A stretch of DNA of 64,000 bases, from NCBI GenBank assembly GCA_050748485.1, contig JBOGPP010000193.1:9681-73680 (forward strand), given 5' to 3'. This DNA is from TH5896 sp050748485. Its GTDB lineage: Archaea; Thermoproteota; Nitrososphaeria; Nitrososphaerales; Nitrososphaeraceae. Shown here piece by piece: positions 52,433-61,667 of the stretch. A program made the position numbers and the translations under genes. The notes under the pieces were generated by a model. The model was not told the origin of the DNA, made no database searches, and saw only the letters and a program-made list of their open reading frames with translations. Each line of letters starts with the position of its first letter. The stretch's first letter is position 1.

Positions 52433-53521
52433 TCAGAAAAAATTAAAGGCAAGATGATTAGCACGAGTAGGCAACAAATTTGATGTCAACATGACATGGT
52501 TAGTAATGGAGTTCATAGATGTATAATCTACATCCACCAATGAATTGTCCCAATATTGCACTAACGTCAGCAGCGAGCTGGCGTTGGTAGATGAAACATT
52601 TGTAACAGCATTAGAATTCAAGTTGGACTGATTGCTTTTTGAAGTATCGTTGGTCCCCTCAAAGGCGAAGCTCCCTTTCATGAACGGATGCAATGTGCAG
52701 AAGTAATCATACCTATCTTCACTTAGACTTGATGTTTGAAGAATGAATGTATCGCTTGCCATTATCAATGAAGAGTCAAAAGTCTGTCCCTCATCGACTG
52801 AACTAGTCACAGTGTGAGGAGCATTGTCATTATTTGTCCATTCAATCGAGTCGCCTCTCGATATGTTGAGGACGGCGGGGTCATAGGAGGGATTGCCTTC
52901 CGCTGAGGCACCAGGGGGGATACTTACGCTTACAATCGGTCCAGAGCTAGGTCCTGTAGCGTTGGTAGCGTTCCCTGAAGTTCCACCCTCCGCTGCTGAT
53001 TGATTCTCACCCGTTGAGGATGTATTTCCAGCTCCCTGTTGCCCTTGTACAGCATCCTGCTCAGAAGGCACCTTTGGAGAAACCAAACCGAAAACGTAAA
53101 AGGTTCCTCCACCTACAACTGCTGCGGCGATGAATATCACGCTAATAGCCTTTACATACGGGCTCTCTTTGTAAGATGCCACTATTATCACAGTCGCAGG
53201 GATTGCTATTACCATCATTAATCCTATGTAGGCAAATATGCTAGGCACAGTGGTGCTTACAGTTACAGCTGCTGCAATGCCAAATGTAACCAGAAATCCT
53301 AACGTGATAAATGTTGCTGATTTGGACCTTGAACTTCTCGGAAATCCATCCTTAAAGATTCCAGCGGAAAGGAAGATCAAACCAATAAAGAGTGTCAATA
53401 AAGAGACTGCATGCATTCCGTCGATGAAAGTCTTGGCTATACCTGCAAGAGAGATTCCTACTCCTACTATTCCGATCGAAGTAAGGCCTATGCCTGGCGT
53501 AAGTAGGTCCCAATCGCTCAT
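52433..53521 (-). CDS. Membrane-anchored cupredoxin protein
   Basis: A 362-residue protein. The first 150 residues hold four or five hydrophobic helices; then a Ser/Gly/Asn-rich linker (about 150-200) leads to a type 1 copper domain (about 205-295) with ligands visible in NAPHTVTSS (His) and YFCTLHPFMKG (Cys, His, Met). The linker and C-terminal tail carry many NxS/T sequons. Blue copper proteins are the main soluble electron carriers in ammonia-oxidising archaea; a respiratory role is a reasonable inference. It is convergent-free and transcribed leftward alone. Confidence 0.88.
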   Translation of the reverse strand: MSDWDLLTPGIGLTSIGIVGVGISLAGIAKTFIDGMHAVSLLTLFIGLIFLSAGIFKDGFPRSSRSKSATFITLGFLVTFGIAAAVTVSTTVPSIFAYIGLMMVIAIPATVIIVASYKESPYVKAISVIFIAAAVVGGGTFYVFGLVSPKVPSEQDAVQGQQGAGNTSSTGENQSAAEGGTSGNATNATGPSSGPIVSVSIPPGASAEGNPSYDPAVLNISRGDSIEWTNNDNAPHTVTSSVDEGQTFDSSLIMASDTFILQTSSLSEDRYDYFCTLHPFMKGSFAFEGTNDTSKSNQSNLNSNAVTNVSSTNASSLLTLVQYWDNSLVDVDYTSMNSITNHVMLTSNLLPTRANHLAFNFF

Positions 53522-53699
53522 ATCGTTATGTTGTTGGGAGCAAACCCAGATAATTAATCTTTACTGGTGTTACCAACTGATCGTTTTTTATCTTACCGAA
53601 TAGTAGAGAACGAGTTATTTGAAGGGCCAAATGATGGACTGATGAAGAAAAACATTCACCGAACATTTTCACCATCAATTAATTTTAGATGCATTGGCC

Positions 53700-54842
53700 T
53701 TAGCATATGTACGAAATCATATCTCCTTGGTCAAAGAAGTACAAATGTCCATCTCTAGAACCGACAACAAGCATTTCACCTGCAAGACATGGCGATGAGT
53801 CTATCATGTCCATAGTCGGGAACTTCCAAAGTAGTTGGCCTGACAATATATCTAGGTAGTATATGTGGGAGTCAAGCGATCCAACGAAAACTTTTAGGCC
53901 TCTTGTGAGGAGGGGTGAGGACCATATTTTACCAGCTGTCTTATACTTCCAGATTGAGGAACCATTAGTAGACCTTACACAATGCAGGTGACCGTCAGAG
54001 GTTCCCACCAAAATATGCTTTTGGATTTTGGAGGGTGAGGACAGCAAAGGAGATCCTAAATGTGCAGACCAAAGGATAGCACCATTATCTTTGTTTATTC
54101 GATAGAGGTTACCGCTCTGAGTTCCTATGTAAACAGAGGGAAACCCGAGATCTTCGCAATCATCATCATCATTTGATAGACAAGGAGAGGAGGATCTGAT
54201 CTTACCGTTAAGTTCCGTTTTCCAGATCATATTGCCGTCCAAGTCCAATGCATATAACATGCAATCATCTGAACCCACGAAGATCCTGTTTCCATCAGAC
54301 GAGGGCGAACACCATACCTCACTGCCTGTAGTAAACTGCCATCTGACATCCCCATCGTTGTTTAGCGCATAAATCTTTCCGTCTAAACACCCAAAAACAT
54401 GAATATCATGGATAGAACAGATTGACGAAAATACTCCCTTTTGCAACTTGAACTTCCATATCTCGGATGCGTCTTGAACATCAAATGCACAGACGTGACT
54501 ATGCTCATTGACAACGGCTTCACCGCCGACCCAATTTGAAAAAGTTCCCACTATCAGGAGGCCTTTGTAGATCGAGGGAGTTGAAACAATTGGACTGGAT
54601 GTATTTATATGCCATTTTATAAGTAAACTGCTTATTTCAATTCTATATATCCGACCGGTGATTGTGCCAACATAAACTGACGCATTGTCTGACACCGGTG
54701 ACGATAGTATGGGACCTAACTTTATCATAGTTTTAAAGGTCGGCTTGCGCAAAAAAGCAGAGGTGGAAGTACCTGTTCTCTGGTTACTGCCTTTGAAGGA
54801 AGTCCACGAATCACTTGATTTTAAATCTGATGGCAAGGGCAT
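53700..54842 (-). CDS. PQQ-type beta-propeller repeat protein
   Basis: A 380-residue protein made of about eight repeats with the core (I/V)WxxxxxxxxxSSPxxxxxxxxVGSxDGxxYxLD, for example VYIGTQSGNLYRINKDNGAILWSA and FVGSLDSHIYYLDILSGQLLWKF. This is the BamB/PQQ-dehydrogenase propeller family, but I see no PQQ-binding or catalytic residues and no signal peptide. Cellular location and function unknown; protein scaffolding is likely. Start ATG 54842. Confidence 0.8.
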   Translation of the reverse strand: MPLPSDLKSSDSWTSFKGSNQRTGTSTSAFLRKPTFKTMIKLGPILSSPVSDNASVYVGTITGRIYRIEISSLLIKWHINTSSPIVSTPSIYKGLLIVGTFSNWVGGEAVVNEHSHVCAFDVQDASEIWKFKLQKGVFSSICSIHDIHVFGCLDGKIYALNNDGDVRWQFTTGSEVWCSPSSDGNRIFVGSDDCMLYALDLDGNMIWKTELNGKIRSSSPCLSNDDDDCEDLGFPSVYIGTQSGNLYRINKDNGAILWSAHLGSPLLSSPSKIQKHILVGTSDGHLHCVRSTNGSSIWKYKTAGKIWSSPLLTRGLKVFVGSLDSHIYYLDILSGQLLWKFPTMDMIDSSPCLAGEMLVVGSRDGHLYFFDQGDMISYIC

Positions 54843-55012
54843 ATGATGTGTTGTTCAGTTCTAAGTAGAGAGTACGTTCTAATTTAATAATATTTTACAT
54901 ATCGACAAAGTCACATGTCTGCAGAGTCACATATAGGCAGAGTTGTTAATAAGGTATTATCTCTGAGGGACTAACACTTAAAAATAGGCGAAGATACTCC
55001 ACGGTCTATAGC

Positions 55013-55171
55013 TTGGCCGCCAGAAAGAACACTTCACGAAAAAAGAGGTTAATAAAACGTGCAAGGCAGAATAGACCTGTACCGGCATGGGTTATCATTC
55101 GTACACACAGACATGTTAGAACAAATCCCAAGAGGCGTCTCTGGCGAAGGACTGATGTTAATGTCGGTTGA
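55013..55171 (+). CDS. rpl39e: Ribosomal protein eL39
   Basis: A 52-residue, strongly basic protein lining the exit tunnel. The eL39 pattern is complete: RKNTSRKKRLIKRARQNRPVP at the N-terminal half and HVRTNPKRRLWRRTDVNVG at the end. It begins at TTG 55013, needed for the family N-terminus. An antisense frame on the other strand is a shadow. The gene precedes rpl31e by 24 bp, the usual archaeal order. Confidence 0.96.
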   Translation: MAARKNTSRKKRLIKRARQNRPVPAWVIIRTHRHVRTNPKRRLWRRTDVNVG

Positions 55172-55195
55172 AAATAGAGGTGGGAAGAAGCATTA

Positions 55196-55711
55196 ATGTC
55201 TGTAAATGAATCTCCTGAAGAGAGCATCTATACTGTTAATTTCAGAAAAGCCTGGATCACTCCAGAGTATAAGCGAACAAACAGGGTAGTAGGGATATTA
55301 CGGGAGTTCGCCACAAGGCACATGAAGACTGACGACATAAAGATTGATCAGTATCTGAACAGATATTTATGGCAACGAGGGAAACGAAATCCCCCAAGAA
55401 GAATCCGTGTTCGAATGACTAAGGACGAGACTGATACTGTCGTAGTTTCACTTTATGAGGAATTCAAAGAACGAAAATCTCCTACAGAAGATCTTGACTT
55501 GAAGCAAGAAGAGACGGCGGAGGAAAAATCAACGGAAAAGAAACAAGAAGGGGACGTCAAAGAACAGGTTGAGCCTGGTGATTCACTGAAACTAGAAGGC
55601 AAAGATGCGACTGCAATCAAGTCTGATGACAATGTTAAAAAAGAACCCGTTCAAAAAAAGGTCGAGATCCCAAAGAAGAAATCTTCGCGAAAGAAAAAAT
55701 CCCCTGATTAA
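55196..55711 (+). CDS. rpl31e: Ribosomal protein eL31 with long charged tail
   Basis: A 171-residue protein, long for eL31 (about 90-120). Residues 8-95 are the normal domain (YTVNFRKAWITPEYKRTNRVVGILREFATRHMK, RGKRNPPRRIRVRM). Residues 95-171 are a Glu/Lys-rich, probably disordered extension that ends in a Lys/Ser-rich KKKSSRKKKSPD. Cotranscribed with rpl39e. The extension may be exposed on the ribosome surface near the tunnel exit. Confidence 0.93.
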   Translation: MSVNESPEESIYTVNFRKAWITPEYKRTNRVVGILREFATRHMKTDDIKIDQYLNRYLWQRGKRNPPRRIRVRMTKDETDTVVVSLYEEFKERKSPTEDLDLKQEETAEEKSTEKKQEGDVKEQVEPGDSLKLEGKDATAIKSDDNVKKEPVQKKVEIPKKKSSRKKKSPD

Positions 55712-55893
55712 GACTCCTGAATTTCGTTCTTCAACTTTTGTTCCATTCTGGTTACTGGATAACTTTGACAGTTTGAATTGAAGGTTCTGATAGACAGTCC
55801 AAGATATTCTGATAGAAAGTCCGAGATATCTGAGTAGGCTACTAGGGATGATCAACAAAAATTAAAATAATCCATGAATTAACTCAGCTTCCT

Positions 55894-56574
55894 ATGGGGA
55901 ATAAGAATATGAAAACCAGTGGAACCGAAATTAAGACTTTTGCAGTAGTGGTTCTTCTATCTGCTGTTATTTGTCTACCTATTCTGTGCGTCCAGCAATC
56001 ATTTGGTCAACAGCAACAAAACAAAAGCAGCAATAATTCCACACAAACCATTAACCTTCAAAATATTACATCTCAGCAAGAGCCACGTTCTGTTAACGAA
56101 TCAGAATTCGCCACTTATGTCTCTCCTGAATTAGGTATACAGATCGAGCATCCAATTGATTGGTCCCCTATAATTAGAGAATTCGCTGATGATGTCCAAG
56201 TTCTGGAATTCAATGCTAGCAGGTCAGAAATGATGCAGCTGCTTCCACCCACAGTGCGTATCTCATCTGCTCCACAGCCTGACATCCAGAGTCTGGACCA
56301 GTTGAGTAAGAGTTTAATTACGATAGCAAGCGAATATCCAAGATTTGATCTCAAGGAGAATGCTACTCAAGCTCTAGGTAACGTTACTGCACAAAAGGTT
56401 CTTTACACCTATGGAAGTGGAGATCCTTCACAACATTTTACACTCGAAGCTATGGACATTTGGACTCTAAGGGATGGAACAAGGTACGTATTCTCGTACA
56501 TTGCTCCTTTGTCAGAATTTTCGCTTAATCTACCTGTTGTAGAGCACATGGTTCGTTCGTTGTCCTTTGAGTAA
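55894..56574 (+). CDS. Secreted PsbP-like protein
   Basis: A 226-residue predicted exported protein. A signal segment is visible (TFAVVVLLSAVICLPILCVQQSFG), followed by a Gln/Asn-rich linker and, from about residue 65, a PsbP/DcrB-like domain: FATYVSPELGIQIEHPIDWSPI and later LEAMDIWTLRDGTRYVFSYIAP. In Nitrososphaerales such proteins form an expanded secreted family of unknown function. Several sequons suggest glycosylation. It is transcribed alone. Confidence 0.75.
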   Translation: MGNKNMKTSGTEIKTFAVVVLLSAVICLPILCVQQSFGQQQQNKSSNNSTQTINLQNITSQQEPRSVNESEFATYVSPELGIQIEHPIDWSPIIREFADDVQVLEFNASRSEMMQLLPPTVRISSAPQPDIQSLDQLSKSLITIASEYPRFDLKENATQALGNVTAQKVLYTYGSGDPSQHFTLEAMDIWTLRDGTRYVFSYIAPLSEFSLNLPVVEHMVRSLSFE

Positions 56575-56687
56575 GCTCTAGATTAATATCTACGATGTGT
56601 AGGTTGAGGCGCGCTCCATGAGGGTGAAAGATATGTTTAACATGCCCAAACGCTTTAGAGCTTTCAAACAATAGAGGTGTGATATCC

Positions 56688-58094
56688 ATGGCTTCTAAAG
56701 AAAAAATGTTACATCTTGCCTCGTCAAAGAGTCAAATGAATTCCGATGATTATGTAGATTCTATTGATTTCAAGAGTCTCAATGGTATTTCGTCACGCAA
56801 GGTCTGGATAGAAGCATATGGTTGTTCGGCTAATGTGGCAGATTCTCAGGCGATCGCAGGGGTCCTGTCAACGAGCGGGTTTGAAATCGCCGAAGAAGAC
56901 GAAGAGCATGCCTTGAACATAATTGTTACCTGTTCCGTGAAGGATACTACTGAGCATAGAATGATGAGCAGGATAAAGAACCTTTCGTCAACTGGAAAGC
57001 CACTTATAATTGCAGGGTGTCTGGCAAAAACTGAAACTGCAAAGCTTGAAAGACTTGTCAGCGGCGCTTCGTTATTGGGCCCTAGGTCACTAACCAAGAC
57101 GGTTAGCTGCGCGAACGCAGCAATTAGAGGTATAAAGTCTATTGAATTGGAGGATTCAGACGGGCGGGAAAAATTGAACGTTCCTAGAGTGAGAATCAAT
57201 CCGATTGTTAGCATTATTCAGATAGGTGTCGGATGTATGAGTGAATGTTCATTTTGTCAGACCAAACTTGCTAAAGGGCAGATAACCAGTTATAGGATTG
57301 GAGATATCCTGCGTGCTATAGAGAATGATACTAGAGATGGTTGCCGAGAGGTCTGGCTTTCATCTACTGATAACGGCTGTTATGGTTTTGATTTAGGCAC
57401 TGACATCGTCGAATTATTAAGAAAATGTGAATCAATAGCAGGAGATTTCAGAATCAGGATTGGGATGATGAACCCAATGTATATGGGGCCATTAAAGGGG
57501 AGACTGATTTCACTTCTTGAAGAGTCCTGCAGAATTTACCGATTCCTGCATATCCCGGTCCAGAGCGGCAGCGAACGGATCTTGCGGTCGATGAAAAGAG
57601 GCCATACTGTCAAAATGTACAAAAGTGTAGTGGAATCTTTTAGGGATAGGTGTCCTGATATTACGATTGGGACAGATATCATTGTTGGCTTCCCAGGCGA
57701 GAGTGAGAAGGATTTTGAGAATACCTTACAACTAATTTCTGAAAGTAAACCTGACATCGTTAATTGTTCTAGATATAGTGCTAGGCCTGGGACATCTGCT
57801 CGTTTGTTGGAAGGTAGATTGGCCACTGAGGTAGCCAAGGATAGGAGCGCTCGCGTTCACGAACTTGTCACAAAGATAACTCGTGAGAGAAACATGCAAT
57901 GGATTGGATGGAAGGGTAGTATTGTCATTGACGAAGTAAATCAAGATTTTGTACAAGGGAGAAACTATGCGTATAAACCAATTTTCATTCGAAAAGGAGA
58001 TTTCATCAATGGTTCTCCACAACTGGGGGATCAAATCATAGTGCAGATACAGAACCACACATCCCGTGCATTAGAAGCAGTCGAGCTTGGCTGA
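56688..58094 (+). CDS. tRNA methylthiotransferase (MtaB/CDKAL1-like)
   Basis: A 468-residue radical SAM enzyme that adds a methylthio group to t6A37 of tRNA. The MTTase N-terminal domain has the three conserved Cys: EAYGCSANVADSQ, VTCSVKDTTEHR and AGCLAKTE. The radical SAM motif is VGCMSECSFCQTKLAKGQ, followed by HIPVQSGSERILRSMKRGHT and a C-terminal TRAM domain (WKGSIVIDEVNQDFVQG). ATG 56688 follows a GAGGTG ribosome-binding-type sequence; GTG 56679 is an alternative. Its substrate t6A is made by KEOPS, whose Kae1 and Bud32 are encoded at 10.5-12.6 kb. Confidence 0.92.
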   Translation: MASKEKMLHLASSKSQMNSDDYVDSIDFKSLNGISSRKVWIEAYGCSANVADSQAIAGVLSTSGFEIAEEDEEHALNIIVTCSVKDTTEHRMMSRIKNLSSTGKPLIIAGCLAKTETAKLERLVSGASLLGPRSLTKTVSCANAAIRGIKSIELEDSDGREKLNVPRVRINPIVSIIQIGVGCMSECSFCQTKLAKGQITSYRIGDILRAIENDTRDGCREVWLSSTDNGCYGFDLGTDIVELLRKCESIAGDFRIRIGMMNPMYMGPLKGRLISLLEESCRIYRFLHIPVQSGSERILRSMKRGHTVKMYKSVVESFRDRCPDITIGTDIIVGFPGESEKDFENTLQLISESKPDIVNCSRYSARPGTSARLLEGRLATEVAKDRSARVHELVTKITRERNMQWIGWKGSIVIDEVNQDFVQGRNYAYKPIFIRKGDFINGSPQLGDQIIVQIQNHTSRALEAVELG

Positions 58095-58156
58095 AGACGC
58101 ACACAGTGGTTGAAAAGGCGGTTATCTTGACAAAAGGGGAGCCAAAACCTAACAAA

Positions 58157-58202
58157 AGTATAGTACGATTTATCGTAACTTTTAACTAGTATAAACTATA
58201 CT
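58157..58202 (+). promoter_or_regulatory. Palindromic promoter/operator of the FtsZ-like gene
   Basis: Nested symmetry: AGTATAGT (58157-58164) and ACTATACT (58195-58202) are inverted repeats, and TACGAT-TT-ATCGTA (58164-58177) is a palindrome inside them. The right arm overlaps a likely box A, TATAAACT (58190-58197), about 25 bp before the GTG at 58219. This is the layout of a repressor site covering TBP binding. The factor is unknown. Confidence 0.45.
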
Positions 58203-58218
58203 CCCTCTGAAGGGGGTT

Positions 58219-59289
58219 GTGGGACTGCTAGAAAATCTTTCAAGTGATAGTTTGATCAAGATAAGAAAACCTGTACTTCTTTTAGGTGTAGGCGGCGTAG
58301 GAAGCCGACTTGCCTCAAGGATTGCGAAGGAATTGAGGTGTTCATGTTCGATAGTTACAGATGATGAGATGTGCGAAACGGGCGGATATCCTACTGTCTT
58401 GATAAACACCGAATCATGGGTTAATCCTTCGGGCAGAAAATTAAGGTTCTACGCTCAAGCATCAGCGGATAAAATAAAGTCTTTGATAGCAGGCTACAAC
58501 ACTGTTCTGATCATAGGTAATCTGGCCGGAAAGGCAGGTATCGCACTTTGTCCGACAATTTGTAACATTATCAAGAATCATCAACCTTTTGCCTCTAACC
58601 AAACCAGCGACTGCCCATCATCTAAATCTGATTCGCCGCAGCAATTGACAACAACAGCCAATATTGACGTCATTTCCTTCGTTATTATGCCTTTCAAATT
58701 TGAAAAAGGCCGTATTTTTGAAGCAGGTGTTTCATTGAGAAGGATCCGAGAATCTGCTGGTGCAGTAGTCGTCATTGACAATGATGCCCTTCTGGACAAC
58801 AATCCTGACTTGACAATTTCACAGTGTTATGATCTCACTAATCGAGCTATATTTGACACTATTTCTTCGATGTATAAAACAGAGTTCAACGGTGATCTGA
58901 ATTTGTTAGGCATTGGAAGACCTGATAGAGATTCAGTTTCATCTTCAGCGATGGACTCACTAGCAATGTTACTGGATACTGCTGATGCAGATTCCGTAAG
59001 GCGTACTCTAGTGTATGTTATGGGTGGAGATAGAATTTCCGTAGGTGCGATGGATCGTCTTGTCAATACAGTACAGGCAATCTTTAGAAAGGACAATTTG
59101 AGCGACGTGAATTTGATGATGTCTAGTCCTGGATACGTTAGCGTGAATCTCATTGCTTCTGTTATCACTAGGACGAAGTTCGATAGTTATGATCCTTTGT
59201 CCGAAATTATACCTTCAAAGAATAATCTTGACTGCGACGAATTGGATTGTTCGCCTGAATTCAGTTTAGATATCAGAAGCGTTGAATAG
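58219..59289 (+). CDS. Divergent FtsZ/tubulin-like protein
   Basis: A 356-residue protein with the FtsZ/CetZ fold order: GVGGVGSRLASRI (residues 23-35) for the first loop, and later PFKFEKGRIFEAGVSLRRIRESAGAVVVIDNDALL and DLTNRAIFDTISSM, which align with the PF-FEG and DNDLLL blocks of FtsZ. The GTP-binding signature GGGTGTG is replaced by GNLAGKAG (100-107), so normal GTPase activity is unlikely. A low-complexity Ser/Thr/Gln insertion is at about 124-148. Divergent FtsZ-like proteins of this kind are known in Nitrososphaerota, which divide with Cdv proteins. Start is GTG with purine-rich AGGGGG upstream. Confidence 0.75.
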   Translation: MGLLENLSSDSLIKIRKPVLLLGVGGVGSRLASRIAKELRCSCSIVTDDEMCETGGYPTVLINTESWVNPSGRKLRFYAQASADKIKSLIAGYNTVLIIGNLAGKAGIALCPTICNIIKNHQPFASNQTSDCPSSKSDSPQQLTTTANIDVISFVIMPFKFEKGRIFEAGVSLRRIRESAGAVVVIDNDALLDNNPDLTISQCYDLTNRAIFDTISSMYKTEFNGDLNLLGIGRPDRDSVSSSAMDSLAMLLDTADADSVRRTLVYVMGGDRISVGAMDRLVNTVQAIFRKDNLSDVNLMMSSPGYVSVNLIASVITRTKFDSYDPLSEIIPSKNNLDCDELDCSPEFSLDIRSVE

Positions 59290-59728
59290 GCTACAAGGCC
59301 ATACGTGCACCACTATGCTGTTTTTCTTTCTTCAATTTGGAAATGTCATATTTAGTCAGATGCTTTCTGGATCCTCATGGATTTTTCTCTTCCCAACCGT
59401 CATTTCACATAAATAACTTGGGTATGCTTTTCAAGATGAATGGCGATATAGAAGTTGTCATCAGCATTCATTTCGTTCTCCAAGGCGCGAAGTTGCCTGA
59501 CGACTTTTCCAGTGGCAATTCAAAGAACTTGGCTATTAGATTGTAATCAAATTACAAAATGGCTACAAATACCTGGCATGTGCGTCGTCAACCAAATTCC
59601 TTCACTAAAATCCGCCAACAATCGTCGACGCAATGTCTATGTCAAGTCAGCTTTGGTAGTCTGAAAAGACACACTATCTCTACGCAATTTCTAATTCCCT
59701 TCTGTCATAGTTTACAGGCTTGTCAGAT
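59290..59728. other. Gene-poor stretch (439 bp)
   Basis: Only weak open frames occur on either strand (for example 59337-59546), none with recognisable features. No RNA gene recognised. Confidence 0.35.
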
Positions 59729-59875
59729 TTAGTTTGGTTTGGCGAGTTCTTTATTCCTATTCGAAGCTCTTAGGAGCTCGTTATAGCACTCACATCTCTC
59801 GTAAATCAACATTACCTTACCGCACCTTTCGCACAATTTGAAGTGAACTTCGTCTTCTTGCCGTTGGCCAGTCAT
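59729..59875 (-). CDS. Small zinc-ribbon protein (48 residues)
   Basis: Minus-strand frame starting ATG 59875 (MTGQRQEDEV) and ending TAA 59729. It has CERC and CEC knuckles separated by a turn (KLCERCGKVMLIYERCECYNELL), enough for one four-Cys zinc site. Length is below usual gene-finder cut-offs. A TATATAT stretch near 59883-59890 is close to its start. No family known to me. Confidence 0.5.
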   Translation of the reverse strand: MTGQRQEDEVHFKLCERCGKVMLIYERCECYNELLRASNRNKELAKPN

Positions 59876-60021
59876 TAGAGCCATATATAACATTCGTCTT
59901 CAAGGTATAAAAATTTGACTTGACTAAACAAAATCTAAAGTAAATCATATTAAATTGGCGTATTCAATCAATTTGTAACTTAATTTATATGATTTAATAG
60001 ATTTCTTACTGATTACAATCT

Positions 60022-61380
60022 CTACTCGGACTGTGAAAGAAGACGGGATTGAATAATTTGCTGTGTCGCATCTATGAGAAGCTCAGCATCCTTCATCGTG
60101 TGAATAGAAGAAATCGCACCCATTTTTTTGGGAAGGAAGAATATGTTGTGTTTTGCGATGAGGGCAAAATGGTATTTTCTCAGCAAACCCTTGTCAGATA
60201 ATCCAGCGTCTAGCGCAGAGCTTATTTTTCTTATATTCTGGTTGAGAAAATGAGTCATAAATAATGAACCGACCCCTGTTATGTCTACATCAATGTGCGC
60301 GTCAGAGAATACCCTTTCCAATCCTTCTCTTATCCTAAGACCGATCTTGTTTATCTTAGGGTAGATAGTCTCCTTGTTCTGCTTGAGATATTGCAATGTC
60401 GCTAAGCCGGCTGTCATAGTCAGCGGATTAGAGGCAAAGGTCCCACCTCCAATGTAACAAACTATCTCACCCTTTTCTCTTCCGACTGGATTACACAATG
60501 ACATAATATCCTTGTCACCGCACAATACCCCGATTGGCAAACCTCCTCCTACGATTTTTCCTAGGGTAAACAAGTCAGGTTCCAATTTGTATTCATCTGC
60601 AGCCCCTTTAAAGGAAAGTCGAAACCCTGTGACGATCTCATCAAGTATAAAGAGAGCATCATTTGACTTTGCAAATTCCTGTAAACCATGGAGATATTCC
60701 CTCTCGGGGATGATACAACCTGCGCCGCCAAGAATAGGTTCTACGATTATGCAAGCCAGATCATCTCGTATTGTGTTGAGAATTTTTAGAGATCTCTCTA
60801 GATCATTAAATGGAATCGATTCGACAAATTGCTCTTCATCTTCTATTAGGCCCAATCCCTCGTCTAGTTCGAAAGGGTAATTGACCGATTGGAGTAGATT
60901 GGTGTTATACCCGTGCCATCCTCCCACGATCTTTGCGACAACCCTTCTTCCAGTTCTAGCCCTGGCAAGTCGAACTGCGTACATAGTAGCCTCAGATCCC
61001 GTACTAGAGTAGCGAATTAATTCGGCCCGGGGCATCCCCTCTTTTATTGCGTGAGCAAGATCCAAGCTAAGTTTGTTGGCAGTACCAAATAACGTTCCAT
61101 GGTTGGCTTGATTCCTCACCGCCGCAGCAACGACTGGATGTGAATGACCAATCAATAATGCCCAGTGGCCCATCCAATAATCAGTGAACTCATTACCATC
61201 CACGTCGCGCAAGAGCTTTCCCTTCGCTGATTTCGTATAGAAGGGATAAGGTTCGAAGTGTCTAATATTGTGGCTGATACCTCCTGGAAAGCACGATAAG
61301 GATTTTTTATATAGGTCACGAGATTCCCGTGTCTTGTTAAAGTATTCTTTTTGAATTTTAGTGGTTACTGCCTGATTCAT
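60022..61380 (-). CDS. Class III aminotransferase, glutamate-1-semialdehyde type
   Basis: A 452-residue PLP enzyme. RYSSTGSEATMYAVRLARARTGR, IIVEPILGG, FILDEIVTGFRLSFKGAAD and LFTLGKIVGGGLPIGVLCG with catalytic Lys are all typical of GSAM (HemL)-like enzymes, and the order and spacing follow that family. HemL makes 5-aminolevulinate for tetrapyrroles. Features such as the N-terminal KSLSCFPGGISHNIR and MGHWALLIGHSHP segments diverge from standard HemL, so it may be a paralogue acting on another amino ketone. Confidence 0.78.
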   Translation of the reverse strand: MNQAVTTKIQKEYFNKTRESRDLYKKSLSCFPGGISHNIRHFEPYPFYTKSAKGKLLRDVDGNEFTDYWMGHWALLIGHSHPVVAAAVRNQANHGTLFGTANKLSLDLAHAIKEGMPRAELIRYSSTGSEATMYAVRLARARTGRRVVAKIVGGWHGYNTNLLQSVNYPFELDEGLGLIEDEEQFVESIPFNDLERSLKILNTIRDDLACIIVEPILGGAGCIIPEREYLHGLQEFAKSNDALFILDEIVTGFRLSFKGAADEYKLEPDLFTLGKIVGGGLPIGVLCGDKDIMSLCNPVGREKGEIVCYIGGGTFASNPLTMTAGLATLQYLKQNKETIYPKINKIGLRIREGLERVFSDAHIDVDITGVGSLFMTHFLNQNIRKISSALDAGLSDKGLLRKYHFALIAKHNIFFLPKKMGAISSIHTMKDAELLIDATQQIIQSRLLSQSE

Positions 61381-61658
61381 CGGTCGCTAACTACCTTCTC
61401 AACACCTTTTAATTGTTAGCTCTATTTCAATTCGGTCAACAGGCAGAGCAGTATTATAGTCCTTCTACAGATAAGGGGATTTAGATAATTATCGAGCTAA
61501 AGTACTGGTCGACTTGGATAGCGGTATGCATTATTTTGCCTGCCCATTTCCATAGCACATCATCCTATCCTAAACAATTTTCATGTTGATAGGAGATAGA
61601 GCTGAATATTCCCTATGATGGTAACGTATGAGCCGCAGAATATCATTTCCTGCGAACG

Positions 61659-61667
61659 TTTATATTG
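61659..61667 (+). promoter_or_regulatory. Probable box A promoter of the rRNA operon
   Basis: GTTTATATTG-type box A, predicting a start near 61690 and a leader of about 190 bases before 16S. This is upstream of the processing stem, as required. Another TATA-like run (61861-61870) is too close to serve a full precursor. Confidence 0.4.

Noticed and set aside
53567..53758. 63-codon plus-strand frame between the cupredoxin and propeller genes
   Set aside because: Overlaps the end of the propeller gene, has no features and random composition.
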